From Phycisphaera sp. (GTDB lineage Bacteria; Planctomycetota; Phycisphaerae; Phycisphaerales; Phycisphaeraceae), in assembly GCA_016125215.1 (NCBI GenBank), contig WGMF01000047.1:1-36085 (forward strand): a stretch of DNA of 36,085 nt, written 5' to 3'. The position numbers and the translations under genes were made by a program. Shown here piece by piece: positions 17,158 through 25,803 of the stretch. Every line of letters starts with the position of its first letter. The stretch's first letter is position 1. Under the pieces are notes generated by a model. It worked only from the letters and a program-made list of their open reading frames with translations, did not search any database and had not been told where the DNA came from.

Positions 17158-18432
17158 ATGCTCCGTCAAACCGCTCGATCCCTCGTCTCACGCTACCGCA
17201 TCGGTTCGGCCGGCGGCAGACGCTCACGATCCAAACCCCACGGACTCGTGGTGGGCCTCTCCCCCACCGCCACCGGCAACCGTGGCGACCAGGCCCTCAA
17301 CACCGCCGTCATCGAAGCCCTGCTCACACACAACAACGAGCACATCCTGGCCATGATGACCGGCACGGACAGGCCCGACTACCTCCCGCTCGGGGATCGG
17401 TTGACCCTGACAGATGACTGCATCCCGCTCTTCACCACGCGACGCGCCTTCAGTGAAGAGGGCACGTTCCTGCGGCACATCGAATCCAGCAGGGCGCTGG
17501 CCGTTCACGGCGCCGACGTGGTGGACGAGAGCTACGGCTCTGAACGCAGCGCCGGCACGTTCCGTGCACTCGAACTCGCGGGCAGGCTCGGGCTGGATTG
17601 CCGACTGCTGGGCTTCTCCGTCAGCAACGAACCCTCCGAAAGTTTCCGTGACCGGTTGCTGACGTTGCCGGAAAATGTGCGATTGATGCTGCGCGACCCG
17701 GTTTCATTCCGCAGGCTGCGCGACGCGGGTGTTGAAAGGGCGGAGCTTGTGGCCGACACCGCTTTCACGCTCGTGCCTGCGAAGGTCGCGGAAATCGACG
17801 ACTCGATCCGTCAATTCTTCGACGACGCCCACGGTCTGTCATCCGGGGGGGGGGTTGTGGGCGTCAACCTGACCAACGCGATCCTCGGCAAGAACAAAGA
17901 GAACTTCGAGCAGACGGTCACGCTCTTTGCCCAGGCGCTGACACGGTTGCTCAAGGAGCGCAACGAGCGGGTGATGCTGCTTGCCCACACACTGCGTGGC
18001 GTCGATGAATTGCGGCCGGTGTATGAACGCATCGATGCGTCGCTGCGTGATCGCGTGATGCTCGTCGACCCGCTGCCGCACGCGCGGGTGCTCAAGCGCC
18101 TGGCGGGGATGTGCCGGCACGTGTTCAGTTGTCGGATGCACCTGGCCATTGCGACGCTGGGCATGGCGCGCCCGGTGAGCTGCTTCCCGTACCAGGGCAA
18201 GTTCGAGGGGCTTTTCGAGCACTTCGGGCTGGACCGCGGCGGGTTGTTGAGTCGGGACCAATTGCCCAAGAGTTCGGCAGAGCTTGCGCATTGGATGTCG
18301 GGCCGACTGGACCAGACCGACGCCCTCGCGGCGCAGGTGGCCGCGAAGCTCCCCGAGATCAAGAGGCTTGCGTGGAAGAATTACGGGGGCTTGATCCCAC
18401 AGGCTGCGCTGGCCAAACTCGGTGTGGCGTAA
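17158..18432 (+). CDS. polysaccharide pyruvyl transferase family protein, copy 1
   Basis: A 424-residue member of the CsaB/WcaK/AmsJ family, which transfers pyruvate from phosphoenolpyruvate to sugars as a ketal (some members have other roles). After a basic leader (MLRQTARSLVSRYR) comes GLSPTATGNRGDQALNTAV, the family's N-terminal GNxGDxAL motif. The C-terminal half carries FSCRMHLAIATLGMARPVSC with the conserved Arg-x-His, then YQGKFEGLFEHFGL. It is paralogous to the next gene. It follows the exporter ATPase by 39 bases in the same operon, so decoration or capping of the exported glycan is a reasonable inference. Confidence 0.85.
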   Translation: MLRQTARSLVSRYRIGSAGGRRSRSKPHGLVVGLSPTATGNRGDQALNTAVIEALLTHNNEHILAMMTGTDRPDYLPLGDRLTLTDDCIPLFTTRRAFSEEGTFLRHIESSRALAVHGADVVDESYGSERSAGTFRALELAGRLGLDCRLLGFSVSNEPSESFRDRLLTLPENVRLMLRDPVSFRRLRDAGVERAELVADTAFTLVPAKVAEIDDSIRQFFDDAHGLSSGGGVVGVNLTNAILGKNKENFEQTVTLFAQALTRLLKERNERVMLLAHTLRGVDELRPVYERIDASLRDRVMLVDPLPHARVLKRLAGMCRHVFSCRMHLAIATLGMARPVSCFPYQGKFEGLFEHFGLDRGGLLSRDQLPKSSAELAHWMSGRLDQTDALAAQVAAKLPEIKRLAWKNYGGLIPQAALAKLGVA

Positions 18433-18467
18433 CCCGGCAACAATCGCAACCCCTTCAGGACCCGACC

Positions 18468-19694
18468 TTGCGCGAAACGATCCGCTCCATCACGCTCTAT
18501 CTTGCCGCCAGACTGGCGCGGGTTGTGCGCGTGATGAAGAAACCCGCCGGCGTGGTGGTCTGCTGCGCGCCCGTGCCCGAGGCCAACCGCGGCGACCAGG
18601 CGCTGCTCATGGGCGTCGTCAAGACGCTGCGTGAAAAAGGCCTGACGCCGATCCACCTCGTCGAAACCAGCCTGCACCCGATTGAATCGATCACCCCCGG
18701 AAGTGACCTCTCCATCCACCGGGAGTTTGCACAGGTCTTCAACACGCGCTCGTGCCTGCCCGACCAGCTCGCGTTCCTTCGGTTTCTGCGTGACAAGAAG
18801 AACCTCATCCTCATCGGGGCCGACGTGCTCGACGAGGGTTACGCCCCCGACCGAAGCGAGGGTTCACTGCTCGCGGTACACCTCGCACGTTTGGCCGGTG
18901 TTGCGGCGCGCGTCGTGGGATTCAGCATCAACACCGTCCCCACCGGAAACCTGCTCCGCCGATTCGCCCGGCTCAAAGGCAAGGTCCCCCTGTGCGTGCG
19001 CGACGAGGTCTCGCTCAAACGCCTGCAAGACGCGGGCATCGAAAACACCCGGCTCGTCGGCGACCTCGCCCTGCTCATGCCCCCCTCTCCCCCGGAAGTT
19101 CTGTCCACGGAAGTCAAAGAATTCTTCAACAAGAATCCGGACAAGGTCGTCGGCATCAACCTCACGCCCGTCGTGATGGGCAAAGCCGAATCGAGCGCCC
19201 CCATCCTCGATCGCTTTGCCAAGGCGTGCGCCCTGCTGGCCGGGGAACACGGCTACCGCTTCATGCTCATCCCCCACGACGACCAGGGTGGCATCGAATA
19301 CCTCCGCGACCTGCACAAGCGCATCCAAGCCCAAGCGCCCGGCATCGCCATGATCGCCGACCCGATGCCCTCCGCGCCGATGCTCAAGCGCATCGCAGGC
19401 TCGTGCGTCCACGTCTTCACCTGCCGACTGCACCTGGGCCTGGCCACGCTCGGCATGGCGCGGCCCGTCACCGGCTTCCCCTATCAAGGCAAGTTCGAGG
19501 GCCAGTTTGCCCACTTCGGCCTCAACGGCGACAGCCTCATGCCCACCGCCCGTCTCCCCGATTCGCCAGAAGCCCTCGCCATGTGGATGCGCAACCGCAC
19601 CGAAAAAAGCCCCGAAATCGCCCGTGTAATCGAATCCCACCTCCCGGGGGTCCTCCGACAATCCCTGGCCAACTTCGAGGACATCACCCCGTAA
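18468..19694 (+). CDS. polysaccharide pyruvyl transferase family protein, copy 2
   Basis: A 408-residue protein read from TTG 18468, preceded by AGGA. The frame is open further upstream, but that part overlaps the previous gene. From the TTG the leader (LRETIRSITLYLAARL) lines up with the start of copy 1 (LRQTARSLVSRYR). ATG 18534 is the alternative. It shares with copy 1 the motifs PEANRGDQALLMGVV, GADVLDEGYAPDRSEGS, FTCRLHLGLATLGMARPV and YQGKFEGQFAHFGL. The two are diverged tandem duplicates. Function as for the family: probable pyruvylation of a sugar in the exported polysaccharide. Thirty-five bases separate it from copy 1. Confidence 0.85.
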   Translation: MRETIRSITLYLAARLARVVRVMKKPAGVVVCCAPVPEANRGDQALLMGVVKTLREKGLTPIHLVETSLHPIESITPGSDLSIHREFAQVFNTRSCLPDQLAFLRFLRDKKNLILIGADVLDEGYAPDRSEGSLLAVHLARLAGVAARVVGFSINTVPTGNLLRRFARLKGKVPLCVRDEVSLKRLQDAGIENTRLVGDLALLMPPSPPEVLSTEVKEFFNKNPDKVVGINLTPVVMGKAESSAPILDRFAKACALLAGEHGYRFMLIPHDDQGGIEYLRDLHKRIQAQAPGIAMIADPMPSAPMLKRIAGSCVHVFTCRLHLGLATLGMARPVTGFPYQGKFEGQFAHFGLNGDSLMPTARLPDSPEALAMWMRNRTEKSPEIARVIESHLPGVLRQSLANFEDITP

Positions 19695-19718
19695 ACCCAA
19701 GACCCCGTAAGTGCCTCC

Positions 19719-20792
19719 ATGCCCCGCGTCAGCATCATCCTGCCCACCTACAACCGAGCCGGCTTTATGCCCGGCGCGTTGCAATCGATCCGCGCACAGA
19801 CGTTCAAAGACTGGGAACTCATCGTCATCGACGACGGCTCGACGGACGAGACTCAACAAGTGTTAGGGCCCCTCACCGCCGACCTCGGTGAAAGATTCCG
19901 ATACCTTCGCCAGACCAACGCCGGCCCGGCCGCGGCCCGCAACGCCGGCATCGATTGGGCGCACGGCCAATACCTGGCCTTCTTCGACAGCGACGACCTC
20001 TGGGTCGAACACCACCTGGAGCGGTGTGTCGCGGCGCTCGACGCCAACGCCGACGTGGGCTGGGTCTTCGGCGCGGGGAAACGCATCGACCGTCAGACCG
20101 GGCGCGTTCTCGTCGAGCACTCCTACATCCGCAAGGGTCAGCCGCGCGCGTTCATGTCGCTCAAGACCAGACAGGTCGGCGACCTGCGCATCGTGATCGA
20201 CGACGACCTCGTACCGTGCGTCATCAACCGCGACCACTGCGGGGGGTTGCAGGCCTCGGTCGTCCGTGCCGCAGCGCTCGGCTCGCTTCGCATCCCGCTC
20301 TTCCGTGTCGGGGAGGATTGGGCGCTGGCGGTGCGCTTCTACGCGGCCGGCGGCGTGGTCGGCTATTTGCCGGATGTCCACGTCATCTATCAAGTCCACG
20401 AAGAACAAAGCTCCGCATCCAGCGCCGAGAGTTGGCCGCTTGATAAACGCCTCTCCGTGCAGCGCGAATACCTCGCCGCCGCGGGCAGCGTTGAAGACGC
20501 CATTCAGGACAATCCCGCCGCGATCAAAGCCCTGCACACCAGGCTCTCGCGCGAGTGGTTCTGGCGGCTGGGTTACGCCTTGCTCTGGCGGCACGGCAGG
20601 CGCACCGAAGCGCTCGGCGCGATGCGCAACGGCCTGCGCTACGCGCCCCTGAACTTGTCCATGTGGAAGACCTACCTCGCCTGCAGCGCCCGTTCACGGT
20701 TTGGCAAGGGCCGGGCCGACAAAATATCTGACAAAATAAATAACGCCCCCACAAACCGCGCCGCCCGGCCCGCGAAAGGTCAATCGTCGTGA
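19719..20792 (+). CDS. GT2 family glycosyltransferase, paralogue A
   Basis: A 357-residue GT-A enzyme. The first strand is VSIILPTYNRAGFMPGALQS, then VIDDGSTDETQQ (nucleotide binding) and FFDSDDLWVEHH (the DxD metal site, about D90-D93). Beyond the ~230-residue core is a C-terminal helical region with SREWFWRLGYALLWRHGRR. That region is shared with the GT2 at the operon's end, so the two are paralogues. The last ~25 residues come from a locally AT-rich stretch and look unstructured. The stop overlaps the next gene's GTG (GTGA), showing translational coupling. Confidence 0.92.
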   Translation: MPRVSIILPTYNRAGFMPGALQSIRAQTFKDWELIVIDDGSTDETQQVLGPLTADLGERFRYLRQTNAGPAAARNAGIDWAHGQYLAFFDSDDLWVEHHLERCVAALDANADVGWVFGAGKRIDRQTGRVLVEHSYIRKGQPRAFMSLKTRQVGDLRIVIDDDLVPCVINRDHCGGLQASVVRAAALGSLRIPLFRVGEDWALAVRFYAAGGVVGYLPDVHVIYQVHEEQSSASSAESWPLDKRLSVQREYLAAAGSVEDAIQDNPAAIKALHTRLSREWFWRLGYALLWRHGRRTEALGAMRNGLRYAPLNLSMWKTYLACSARSRFGKGRADKISDKINNAPTNRAARPAKGQSS

Positions 20793-21913
20793 ACGTGCTC
20801 TACCTCACCATCAACCGCAAGACCTTCGGCACGGCGAGGATCCTCTGCAACTGGATCGAGCTTGGCCCGTCGCTGGCGGTCACGCCGATCCTGGGCGTCG
20901 TGGCGGAGGACGACCTGGCTAGGTGGGCACGCGAACACCACGTTCCCACACGCATCACCCCGATGCCGAGGATGAGCTTCAAGACGCTCTTTGCCTCGTG
21001 GCGCGAAGCGCGTGCCACCGCGCGGTTTGCGCTGCAGCACAAAGCCCGCATCATCCACTGCAACGAGCACGCCTGTTACCCCTTTGCCCTCTCGCTGCGA
21101 CGGTTAACAAAACTCCCGGTCGTCTGCCACGTGCGTTACCGACCCGACCGCGCGTGGACGCAGTGGGCCTTCGGCGGCAAACGCAAGCCCGACGCCGTGC
21201 TCTGGACCTCGTATCAACAACAACAAGACTCCGAGCCCTCGATGGACGGCCTGGTGGAAAAATCGATCCAGCACGTCATCCCGCTGGGCATCGACATCCC
21301 CAGCTTCACCGCGAATCTCGAGCCGCGCGCCGCTACACGCGCCCGGTGGGGTGTGAGTGACGACGCCATCGTGCTGGGTTACTCCGCGGTGCTCCAGCCA
21401 CGCAAACGTGTGACGGAGTATGTCGACTTGATCGAAAGACTGGTCAAGGAGGGGCACAACGTCGTGGGCGTGCTCGCGGCGCACACACGCCCAGAGTTCG
21501 AGAAGTACCGGTTGGAGCTGGCGGGTTACATCGAAAAGAAAAACCTCGGCAAGCGCTTCCTCGACCTCGGCCGCGTCGATCCGATCCAGCCTTTTCTTAA
21601 CGCGCTGGATATTTTCATCAGCACGAGCGAGTACGAGACGTTCGGCATGAGCGTGTGCGAGGCGATGGCGATGGGCAAGCCGGTCGTGGTTTACCGCGGC
21701 GGGTCGGTCGAGGAGATCGTCGCCGACGCAGGGCTGGTCGTGGACAACGCGGACACCGGCGCGCTCTATGAAAAAACACTGCCGCTCGTCAAAGACGCGG
21801 CGCTGCGGGGCGAGTGGGGTCGGCGTGGCCGCGACCGGGTCACCGAGCACTACTCGCCGCGAGTGAGCATCGAGAAGCTTGTCGGTGTTTATCGGGGGCT
21901 GGCGTCGGGTTGA
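20789..21913 (+). CDS. GT4 family glycosyltransferase
   Basis: A 374-residue GT-B enzyme starting at GTG 20789, which overlaps the preceding stop by four bases. The N-terminal domain is MNVLYLTINRKTFGTARI, with HCNEHACYPFALSL as the acceptor-side segment. The C-terminal domain has VLGYSAVLQPRKRVTEYV, RFLDLGRVDPIQPFLNALDIFI and the donor-binding E-x7-E motif STSEYETFGMSVCEAMAMGKP. Donor and linkage are unknown. Its position in the exporter operon argues for a role in the same glycan. Confidence 0.9.
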   Translation: MNVLYLTINRKTFGTARILCNWIELGPSLAVTPILGVVAEDDLARWAREHHVPTRITPMPRMSFKTLFASWREARATARFALQHKARIIHCNEHACYPFALSLRRLTKLPVVCHVRYRPDRAWTQWAFGGKRKPDAVLWTSYQQQQDSEPSMDGLVEKSIQHVIPLGIDIPSFTANLEPRAATRARWGVSDDAIVLGYSAVLQPRKRVTEYVDLIERLVKEGHNVVGVLAAHTRPEFEKYRLELAGYIEKKNLGKRFLDLGRVDPIQPFLNALDIFISTSEYETFGMSVCEAMAMGKPVVVYRGGSVEEIVADAGLVVDNADTGALYEKTLPLVKDAALRGEWGRRGRDRVTEHYSPRVSIEKLVGVYRGLASG

Positions 21914-21937
21914 TCGGCTGTGTTGCTGTGGGGTTTC

Positions 21938-23131
21938 ATGGCAAAGAAGCGTGTGACATTCCTGACGGTCAACCTCGCGTCCAACGCGGTGGGTCGGACG
22001 TACCTGCTTGCCAGGATGCTCGCGCCTGAGTTTGATGTCACGATCGTCGGCCCGGGCGATGTGGCCCAGCGTTGGACGCCGTTGCGTCACGACACCGCTT
22101 TCGAGTGGCGCGGGTTCAAGGTCAGCGGCGCGTGGGGGCTCAGGCGGGAGCGAAAGAAAATTATCCGCAGCCTGATCGACGGCGACGTGATTTACGCCTG
22201 CAAGCCGATCAACGCGTCGTTCGGTCTGGGCCTGTCCGCAAGAAAATGGCTCAACAAGCCGCTACTCCTCGACAACGACGACTGGGAGTTGGGTTTTATT
22301 TCCGACTCGCTTTACTGGGAGGTTCGTCTGTTCAAGCAGCGCTGGCTGACGGACCTGAACAGCCCGCTCTACACACGGCTGCTCGACCGGCGCATGGGTG
22401 AGGCCGACGCGATGACGGTGAGTAGTTCGTTTTTACAGAAGCGCTACGGGGGCCACTGGGTCCCGCACAGCCGACCGGTGTTGGAAATCACACGCCAGCC
22501 TTTAGAGGGCGACGGCCCACCGACGGTGGCCTTTGCCGGCAGCCCGCGTCAGAACAAGGGATTGGATATTCTGCTCAAGGCCTGGGCAAAGTTGAAACAC
22601 CCCAGCGCCCGCCTGCGTATCCTCGGTCTGACCGCTGATTCGGAGCTGGCACGCAACACGCCGGCGGAGGTCCGTGCGCGGGTCGATTTTCTCGACCCGA
22701 TCCCCTACGAAAAACTGCCCGGGTTCCTGATGAGCACCGACGTGATCGTGATCCCGCAGAAGGCGACCAACGCGAGCATCGGCCAGTTGCCGATGAAGCT
22801 GATGGATGCCATGTCCGCCGGCAGGGCGATCGTGAGTACGGAGGTCAGCGACATCCCGCGGTGGCTTGCGGACGGCGCGGGCGTGGTGATCGAGCCGGAG
22901 AATGTGGAAGCGCTGACGCATGCGTTGGATAAATTGCTCGCGGACCCCGCGCGATCACAGAAGATGGGGGCCCTGGCCCGGGCAAGATATGACATATTCG
23001 GGGCTGACCGCGTCGTCGGGTCGCGGCTGTGCGAGCTGGTCGGTTCACTGGCCGAGGGCAAGGCCCCGCCCAAACCGCTGCCCGCTTTCGACCCGGCATT
23101 GGCGGCGTCCCCCGCGGTGGAGGTCGGCTGA
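21938..23131 (+). CDS. GT4 family glycosyltransferase
   Basis: A 397-residue GT-B enzyme. ATG 21938 (MAKKRVTFLTVNLASNAVGR) is chosen over an in-frame GTG six codons upstream because the first strand then begins at the usual place and GGGG precedes the ATG. It has IYACKPINASFGLGL and LLDNDDWELGF in the N-terminal domain. In the C-terminal domain are TVAFAGSPRQNKGLDILLKAW, FLDPIPYEKLPGFLMSTDVIVIP and a donor site without the usual strong E-x7-E (QKATNASIGQLPMKLMDAMSAG). The stop (23129-23131) shares a base with the next ATG, again indicating coupling. Confidence 0.88.
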   Translation: MAKKRVTFLTVNLASNAVGRTYLLARMLAPEFDVTIVGPGDVAQRWTPLRHDTAFEWRGFKVSGAWGLRRERKKIIRSLIDGDVIYACKPINASFGLGLSARKWLNKPLLLDNDDWELGFISDSLYWEVRLFKQRWLTDLNSPLYTRLLDRRMGEADAMTVSSSFLQKRYGGHWVPHSRPVLEITRQPLEGDGPPTVAFAGSPRQNKGLDILLKAWAKLKHPSARLRILGLTADSELARNTPAEVRARVDFLDPIPYEKLPGFLMSTDVIVIPQKATNASIGQLPMKLMDAMSAGRAIVSTEVSDIPRWLADGAGVVIEPENVEALTHALDKLLADPARSQKMGALARARYDIFGADRVVGSRLCELVGSLAEGKAPPKPLPAFDPALAASPAVEVG

Positions 23132-24174
23132 TGGGTGATGGGGATCACAACAAAACAAAGCCCGGCCTGGTCAGCGTGGTGATGCCGTGCTACAACCGCG
23201 CCAAGTTCCTGCCCGAGGCGGTCGGCGCGATCCGGGGGCAGACCTACACCGACTGGGAACTGGTCGTGGTCGACGACGGCTCGACCGACGAAACTAAGCA
23301 AGTGTTAGACTCACTGACGCGGGACCTCGCCGACCGTGTGCGGTATGTGAAACAGGACAACGGCGGGGCCTACGCGGCGCGGAACACCGGCATCGACCAC
23401 GCGAGGGGAGAGTATCTTGCCCTCTACGACAGCGACGACCTCTGGCTGCCGCATCACTTGGAAGATTGTGTCAAGGTGTTAGTCGATGACCCGGCGGTGA
23501 GCTGGGTCTACGCCGCGGCGAGGAAGGTCGACATGGAGAGCGGGCGCGAGTGGTGCGACAACCACTTCCGTGAGGGAGGCAGGCCACACCCGATGCTCGC
23601 GCTGCACACGCGGCAGTCCGGCAAGGCGAGGGTGTTCGATGATGCGGACACCGTGCGCTGCGGCATCGAGCACAACCTGTGCTGCCTCCTGCAGACCGGC
23701 GTGATCCGGGCTAGCGTTTTTGCTGGCCGACGCTTTGTCGCGCACTACCGCAACGAGGGCGAAGACGAGCTTTTCCCGCTGCGTGTGATGAAGGCCGGCC
23801 ACAGGATCGGCTACATCGACGAGGTCCACCTGGTCTACCGCGCCCACGCGGAGAACGCCTCGTCGGTCGCGGTGGGCATCTCGGTGGAGAAGCGGTTGCG
23901 CATCACGGCGGCGGCGGCGCGGGGTTATGAGGAACTTGCGGGCGACATCGGACTGACGCCCGAGGAGAGAAACGCGCTGCGTCGCCGACTCGCCAACGAG
24001 TATTTCTGGAAACGGGGTTACGCGACGCTTTGGCCCAGCGGCAGACGGTGCGAAGCGATGAGCGAGATGACGCGTGGCCTGGGCAAGTGGCCGTGGTCGC
24101 TGAGGATGTGGAAGACCTGGGCGGTCTGTGCGGTGAAACGGCTCATCCGACCGCGACCGGCCGTTTGCCAATGA
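23131..24174 (+). CDS. GT2 family glycosyltransferase, paralogue B
   Basis: A 347-residue GT-A enzyme from ATG 23131 (MGDGDHNKTKPG). The frame is open further upstream but overlaps the previous gene. It shares VVMPCYNRAKFLPEAV, VVDDGSTDETKQVLDSL, YDSDDLWLPHHLEDCV (DxD at D100-D103) and a C-terminal FWKRGYATLWPSGRR...MWKTW segment with the GT2 at 19719, so the two arose by duplication. It probably uses a related donor on another acceptor position. It ends the operon, and its last 32 bases overlap the end of the convergent DoxX-like gene. Confidence 0.92.
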   Translation: MGDGDHNKTKPGLVSVVMPCYNRAKFLPEAVGAIRGQTYTDWELVVVDDGSTDETKQVLDSLTRDLADRVRYVKQDNGGAYAARNTGIDHARGEYLALYDSDDLWLPHHLEDCVKVLVDDPAVSWVYAAARKVDMESGREWCDNHFREGGRPHPMLALHTRQSGKARVFDDADTVRCGIEHNLCCLLQTGVIRASVFAGRRFVAHYRNEGEDELFPLRVMKAGHRIGYIDEVHLVYRAHAENASSVAVGISVEKRLRITAAAARGYEELAGDIGLTPEERNALRRRLANEYFWKRGYATLWPSGRRCEAMSEMTRGLGKWPWSLRMWKTWAVCAVKRLIRPRPAVCQ

Positions 24175-24553
24175 TTGGCAGTTGTCCCCGACGGATCACA
24201 AGGATCGCTGCGCTGCCGACGAACACGACGCACGCCAGGATAAAAAGCAACCCCCCATCGTCCTGAACCACGATGCCAAGTTTGGTGAGGTGGCTGACGA
24301 TCGCGCCGCTGATGACGCCCAGCGCCACGATCGCCCCGATGGGCACGGTCTTCGGATATAGCAAGAGGATTACGGCAACAAGCTCCGCCACACCCGAGCC
24401 GAGGCGTCCCCACGGTTCCATGCCCAGCGTGCGGAAGATGTATCTCGACTCCTCCGCGCCGGTGAACTTGAAGAAGAGCGTCTGAAAGAGGATCAGCGCG
24501 ACGATGGTCTGCAGAACCCAGCTTACGGTTATCAAAAGTTTGGTGGGGGCCAT
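24143..24553 (-). CDS. DoxX-like four-helix membrane protein
   Basis: A 136-residue inner-membrane protein with four hydrophobic segments (about 8-28, 52-70, 72-92 and 102-122). The motif FQTLFFKFTGAEESRYIFRTLGMEPWGRLGSGVAEL resembles the DoxX/DoxD-like family: a Lys-Phe-Thr stretch after helix 1, then a Gly-x-Glu/Ala-Glu turn into helix 2. The biochemical role of most members is unknown. The gene runs opposite to the polysaccharide operon and overlaps its last gene by 32 bases tail to tail. Its start at 24553 faces the mutM start. Confidence 0.75.
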   Translation of the reverse strand: MAPTKLLITVSWVLQTIVALILFQTLFFKFTGAEESRYIFRTLGMEPWGRLGSGVAELVAVILLLYPKTVPIGAIVALGVISGAIVSHLTKLGIVVQDDGGLLFILACVVFVGSAAILVIRRGQLPIIGKRPVAVG

Positions 24554-24618
24554 GTTTAAAACTCCGGTTGAATCGGGGGCACGGTTCGTTCTTAAGATGC
24601 CCCCCGCGGCCGGTGGGT

Positions 24619-24624
24619 TACACT
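24619..24624 (+). promoter_or_regulatory. TANNNT -10 box for a possibly leaderless mutM transcript
   Basis: TACACT ends six bases before the mutM ATG, and there is no room for a ribosome-binding site. No -35 is evident. The arrangement matches those before hemL and lpdA. Confidence 0.4.
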
Positions 24625-24630
24625 CAATTC

Positions 24631-25449
24631 ATGCCCGAGCTGCCCGAGGTCGAGTGTGTGAGGCGGTCGCTGTCGTGGGTGATCGGTGAGCGGATCACTT
24701 CGGTGGATATCCGCAGGCCCGACGTGGTCACGGGGGATTGTTCGCCCAACGGTTTGCTTCGGGGGCAATGCGTGGTCGGCCTCCGTCGTCACGGGAAACA
24801 ACTCGCGCTGGTGAGTGAAAAGGGAACCGTTGTGGTTCACCTGGGCATGACGGGGACACTGTTGACGGTCCAACATGGCCATGAGGGGTGGCAGCAAGAT
24901 CGACACGTCCACTTGCGGTGGAGAACGGGCAAGGGGGCTTGTGTCATCTTCCGTGACCCGCGACGCTTCGGGGGGGTGTGGGCACTCAAGGACGAGTCCG
25001 CTCTGTCGGATCACTGGCGTTTACTCGGGCCCGATGCGTTGACCATCACGACCGGGCAACTGATCCCCCGCCTGGGGGCCACCCGTCAGCCGATCAAGTC
25101 CGCGCTGCTCGACCAGCGTGTCCTGGCCGGCGTGGGGAATATCTACGCGGTCGAAGCCCTGCACCGCGCGGGGATTCATCCGATGAGCGTTTCGCGCCAC
25201 CTCGATGCACGGGATGTTCAGAGGTTGGCCAGGATACTGCATCACATCCTTCGTGAGGCGATCCGCGCGGGGGGCACCACGTTGCGGGACTACACCGACA
25301 GCCTCGGCGTAAAGGGGGGGTACGCCCTGCGTCACCGGGTCTACGGGCGGGGCGGCCTGCCGTGTAAAAAATGTAAGACACCTCTGGCTGACATCAGGCT
25401 TGCGGGCAGGAGCACGGTATATTGTGGGTCCTGTCAGGTCTTACTCTGA
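24631..25449 (+). CDS. mutM: formamidopyrimidine-DNA glycosylase
   Basis: It removes oxidised purines such as 8-oxoguanine from DNA and nicks the abasic site (base excision repair). ATG 24631 is fixed by the mature N-terminus PELPEVE, where proline is the catalytic nucleophile and Glu-2 the acid; the open frame upstream of it must be untranslated. The 272 residues include the conserved HGKQL lysine (K56), VHLGMTG, the H2TH region with QRVLAGVGNIYAVEAL, and a C-terminal zinc finger with C245, C248, C265 and C268. All key residues are intact. It is divergent from the DoxX-like gene and convergent with dnaA. Confidence 0.95.
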   Translation: MPELPEVECVRRSLSWVIGERITSVDIRRPDVVTGDCSPNGLLRGQCVVGLRRHGKQLALVSEKGTVVVHLGMTGTLLTVQHGHEGWQQDRHVHLRWRTGKGACVIFRDPRRFGGVWALKDESALSDHWRLLGPDALTITTGQLIPRLGATRQPIKSALLDQRVLAGVGNIYAVEALHRAGIHPMSVSRHLDARDVQRLARILHHILREAIRAGGTTLRDYTDSLGVKGGYALRHRVYGRGGLPCKKCKTPLADIRLAGRSTVYCGSCQVLL

Positions 25450-25803
25450 TAAGAGATAAGAAAGAAATACTCTTCGTCTTAGTCATAAGCCCTGTCACGT
25501 TGTGGACCAAGGCTGGCTGTTGAAACGTAAAACCAAACTGAATATAGATATATAACACAAATCCCCGGCGTGGAAAACCTGTCGAAACAAAGATTCGAGT
25601 TGTGCCGTGCTGTTGGCCCGAGTGGGTGTCCGACCGATTCCTGGTTGGCCCGGGCACGCGGGCTGTCGAAAAGTCGGGTTCACCCCTGCTGGCTTCGGAC
25701 ATCAACAGTCTGTTTTCCCACAGCCGACCCACACTCTTTTCGACAGGGGGTTGGATGGGATAGCCGTCGCGTGGTGTGTCGGTGTTTGGAAATCTGGGCG
25801 AGG
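25450..25803. other. mutM-dnaA intergenic region, tentative origin candidate
   Basis: This 354-base gap has no credible gene. It holds an AT-rich patch (25528-25562) and the 9-mer CTGTCGAAA twice direct (25579, 25663) and once inverted (to 25746). The last two copies pair as CTGTCGAAAAG/CTTTTCGACAG. Three sites match the DnaA box TTATCCACA at 7 of 9: 25501-25509 and 25569-25577 on the minus strand, and 25714-25722 on the plus strand. Together with the adjacent dnaA this fits an origin, but the boxes are weak. The inverted pair could equally serve as a bidirectional terminator for the convergent genes. Confidence 0.35.

Noticed and set aside
15784-17169. 461-codon minus-strand ORF across the Wzm/Wzt genes
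   Set aside because: It lies wholly opposite two clear ABC transporter genes and has low-complexity antisense composition.
18111-18467. 119-codon upstream extension of the second pyruvyl transferase ORF
   Set aside because: It overlaps the first pyruvyl transferase in another frame and has no family similarity; homology of the leaders supports TTG 18468.
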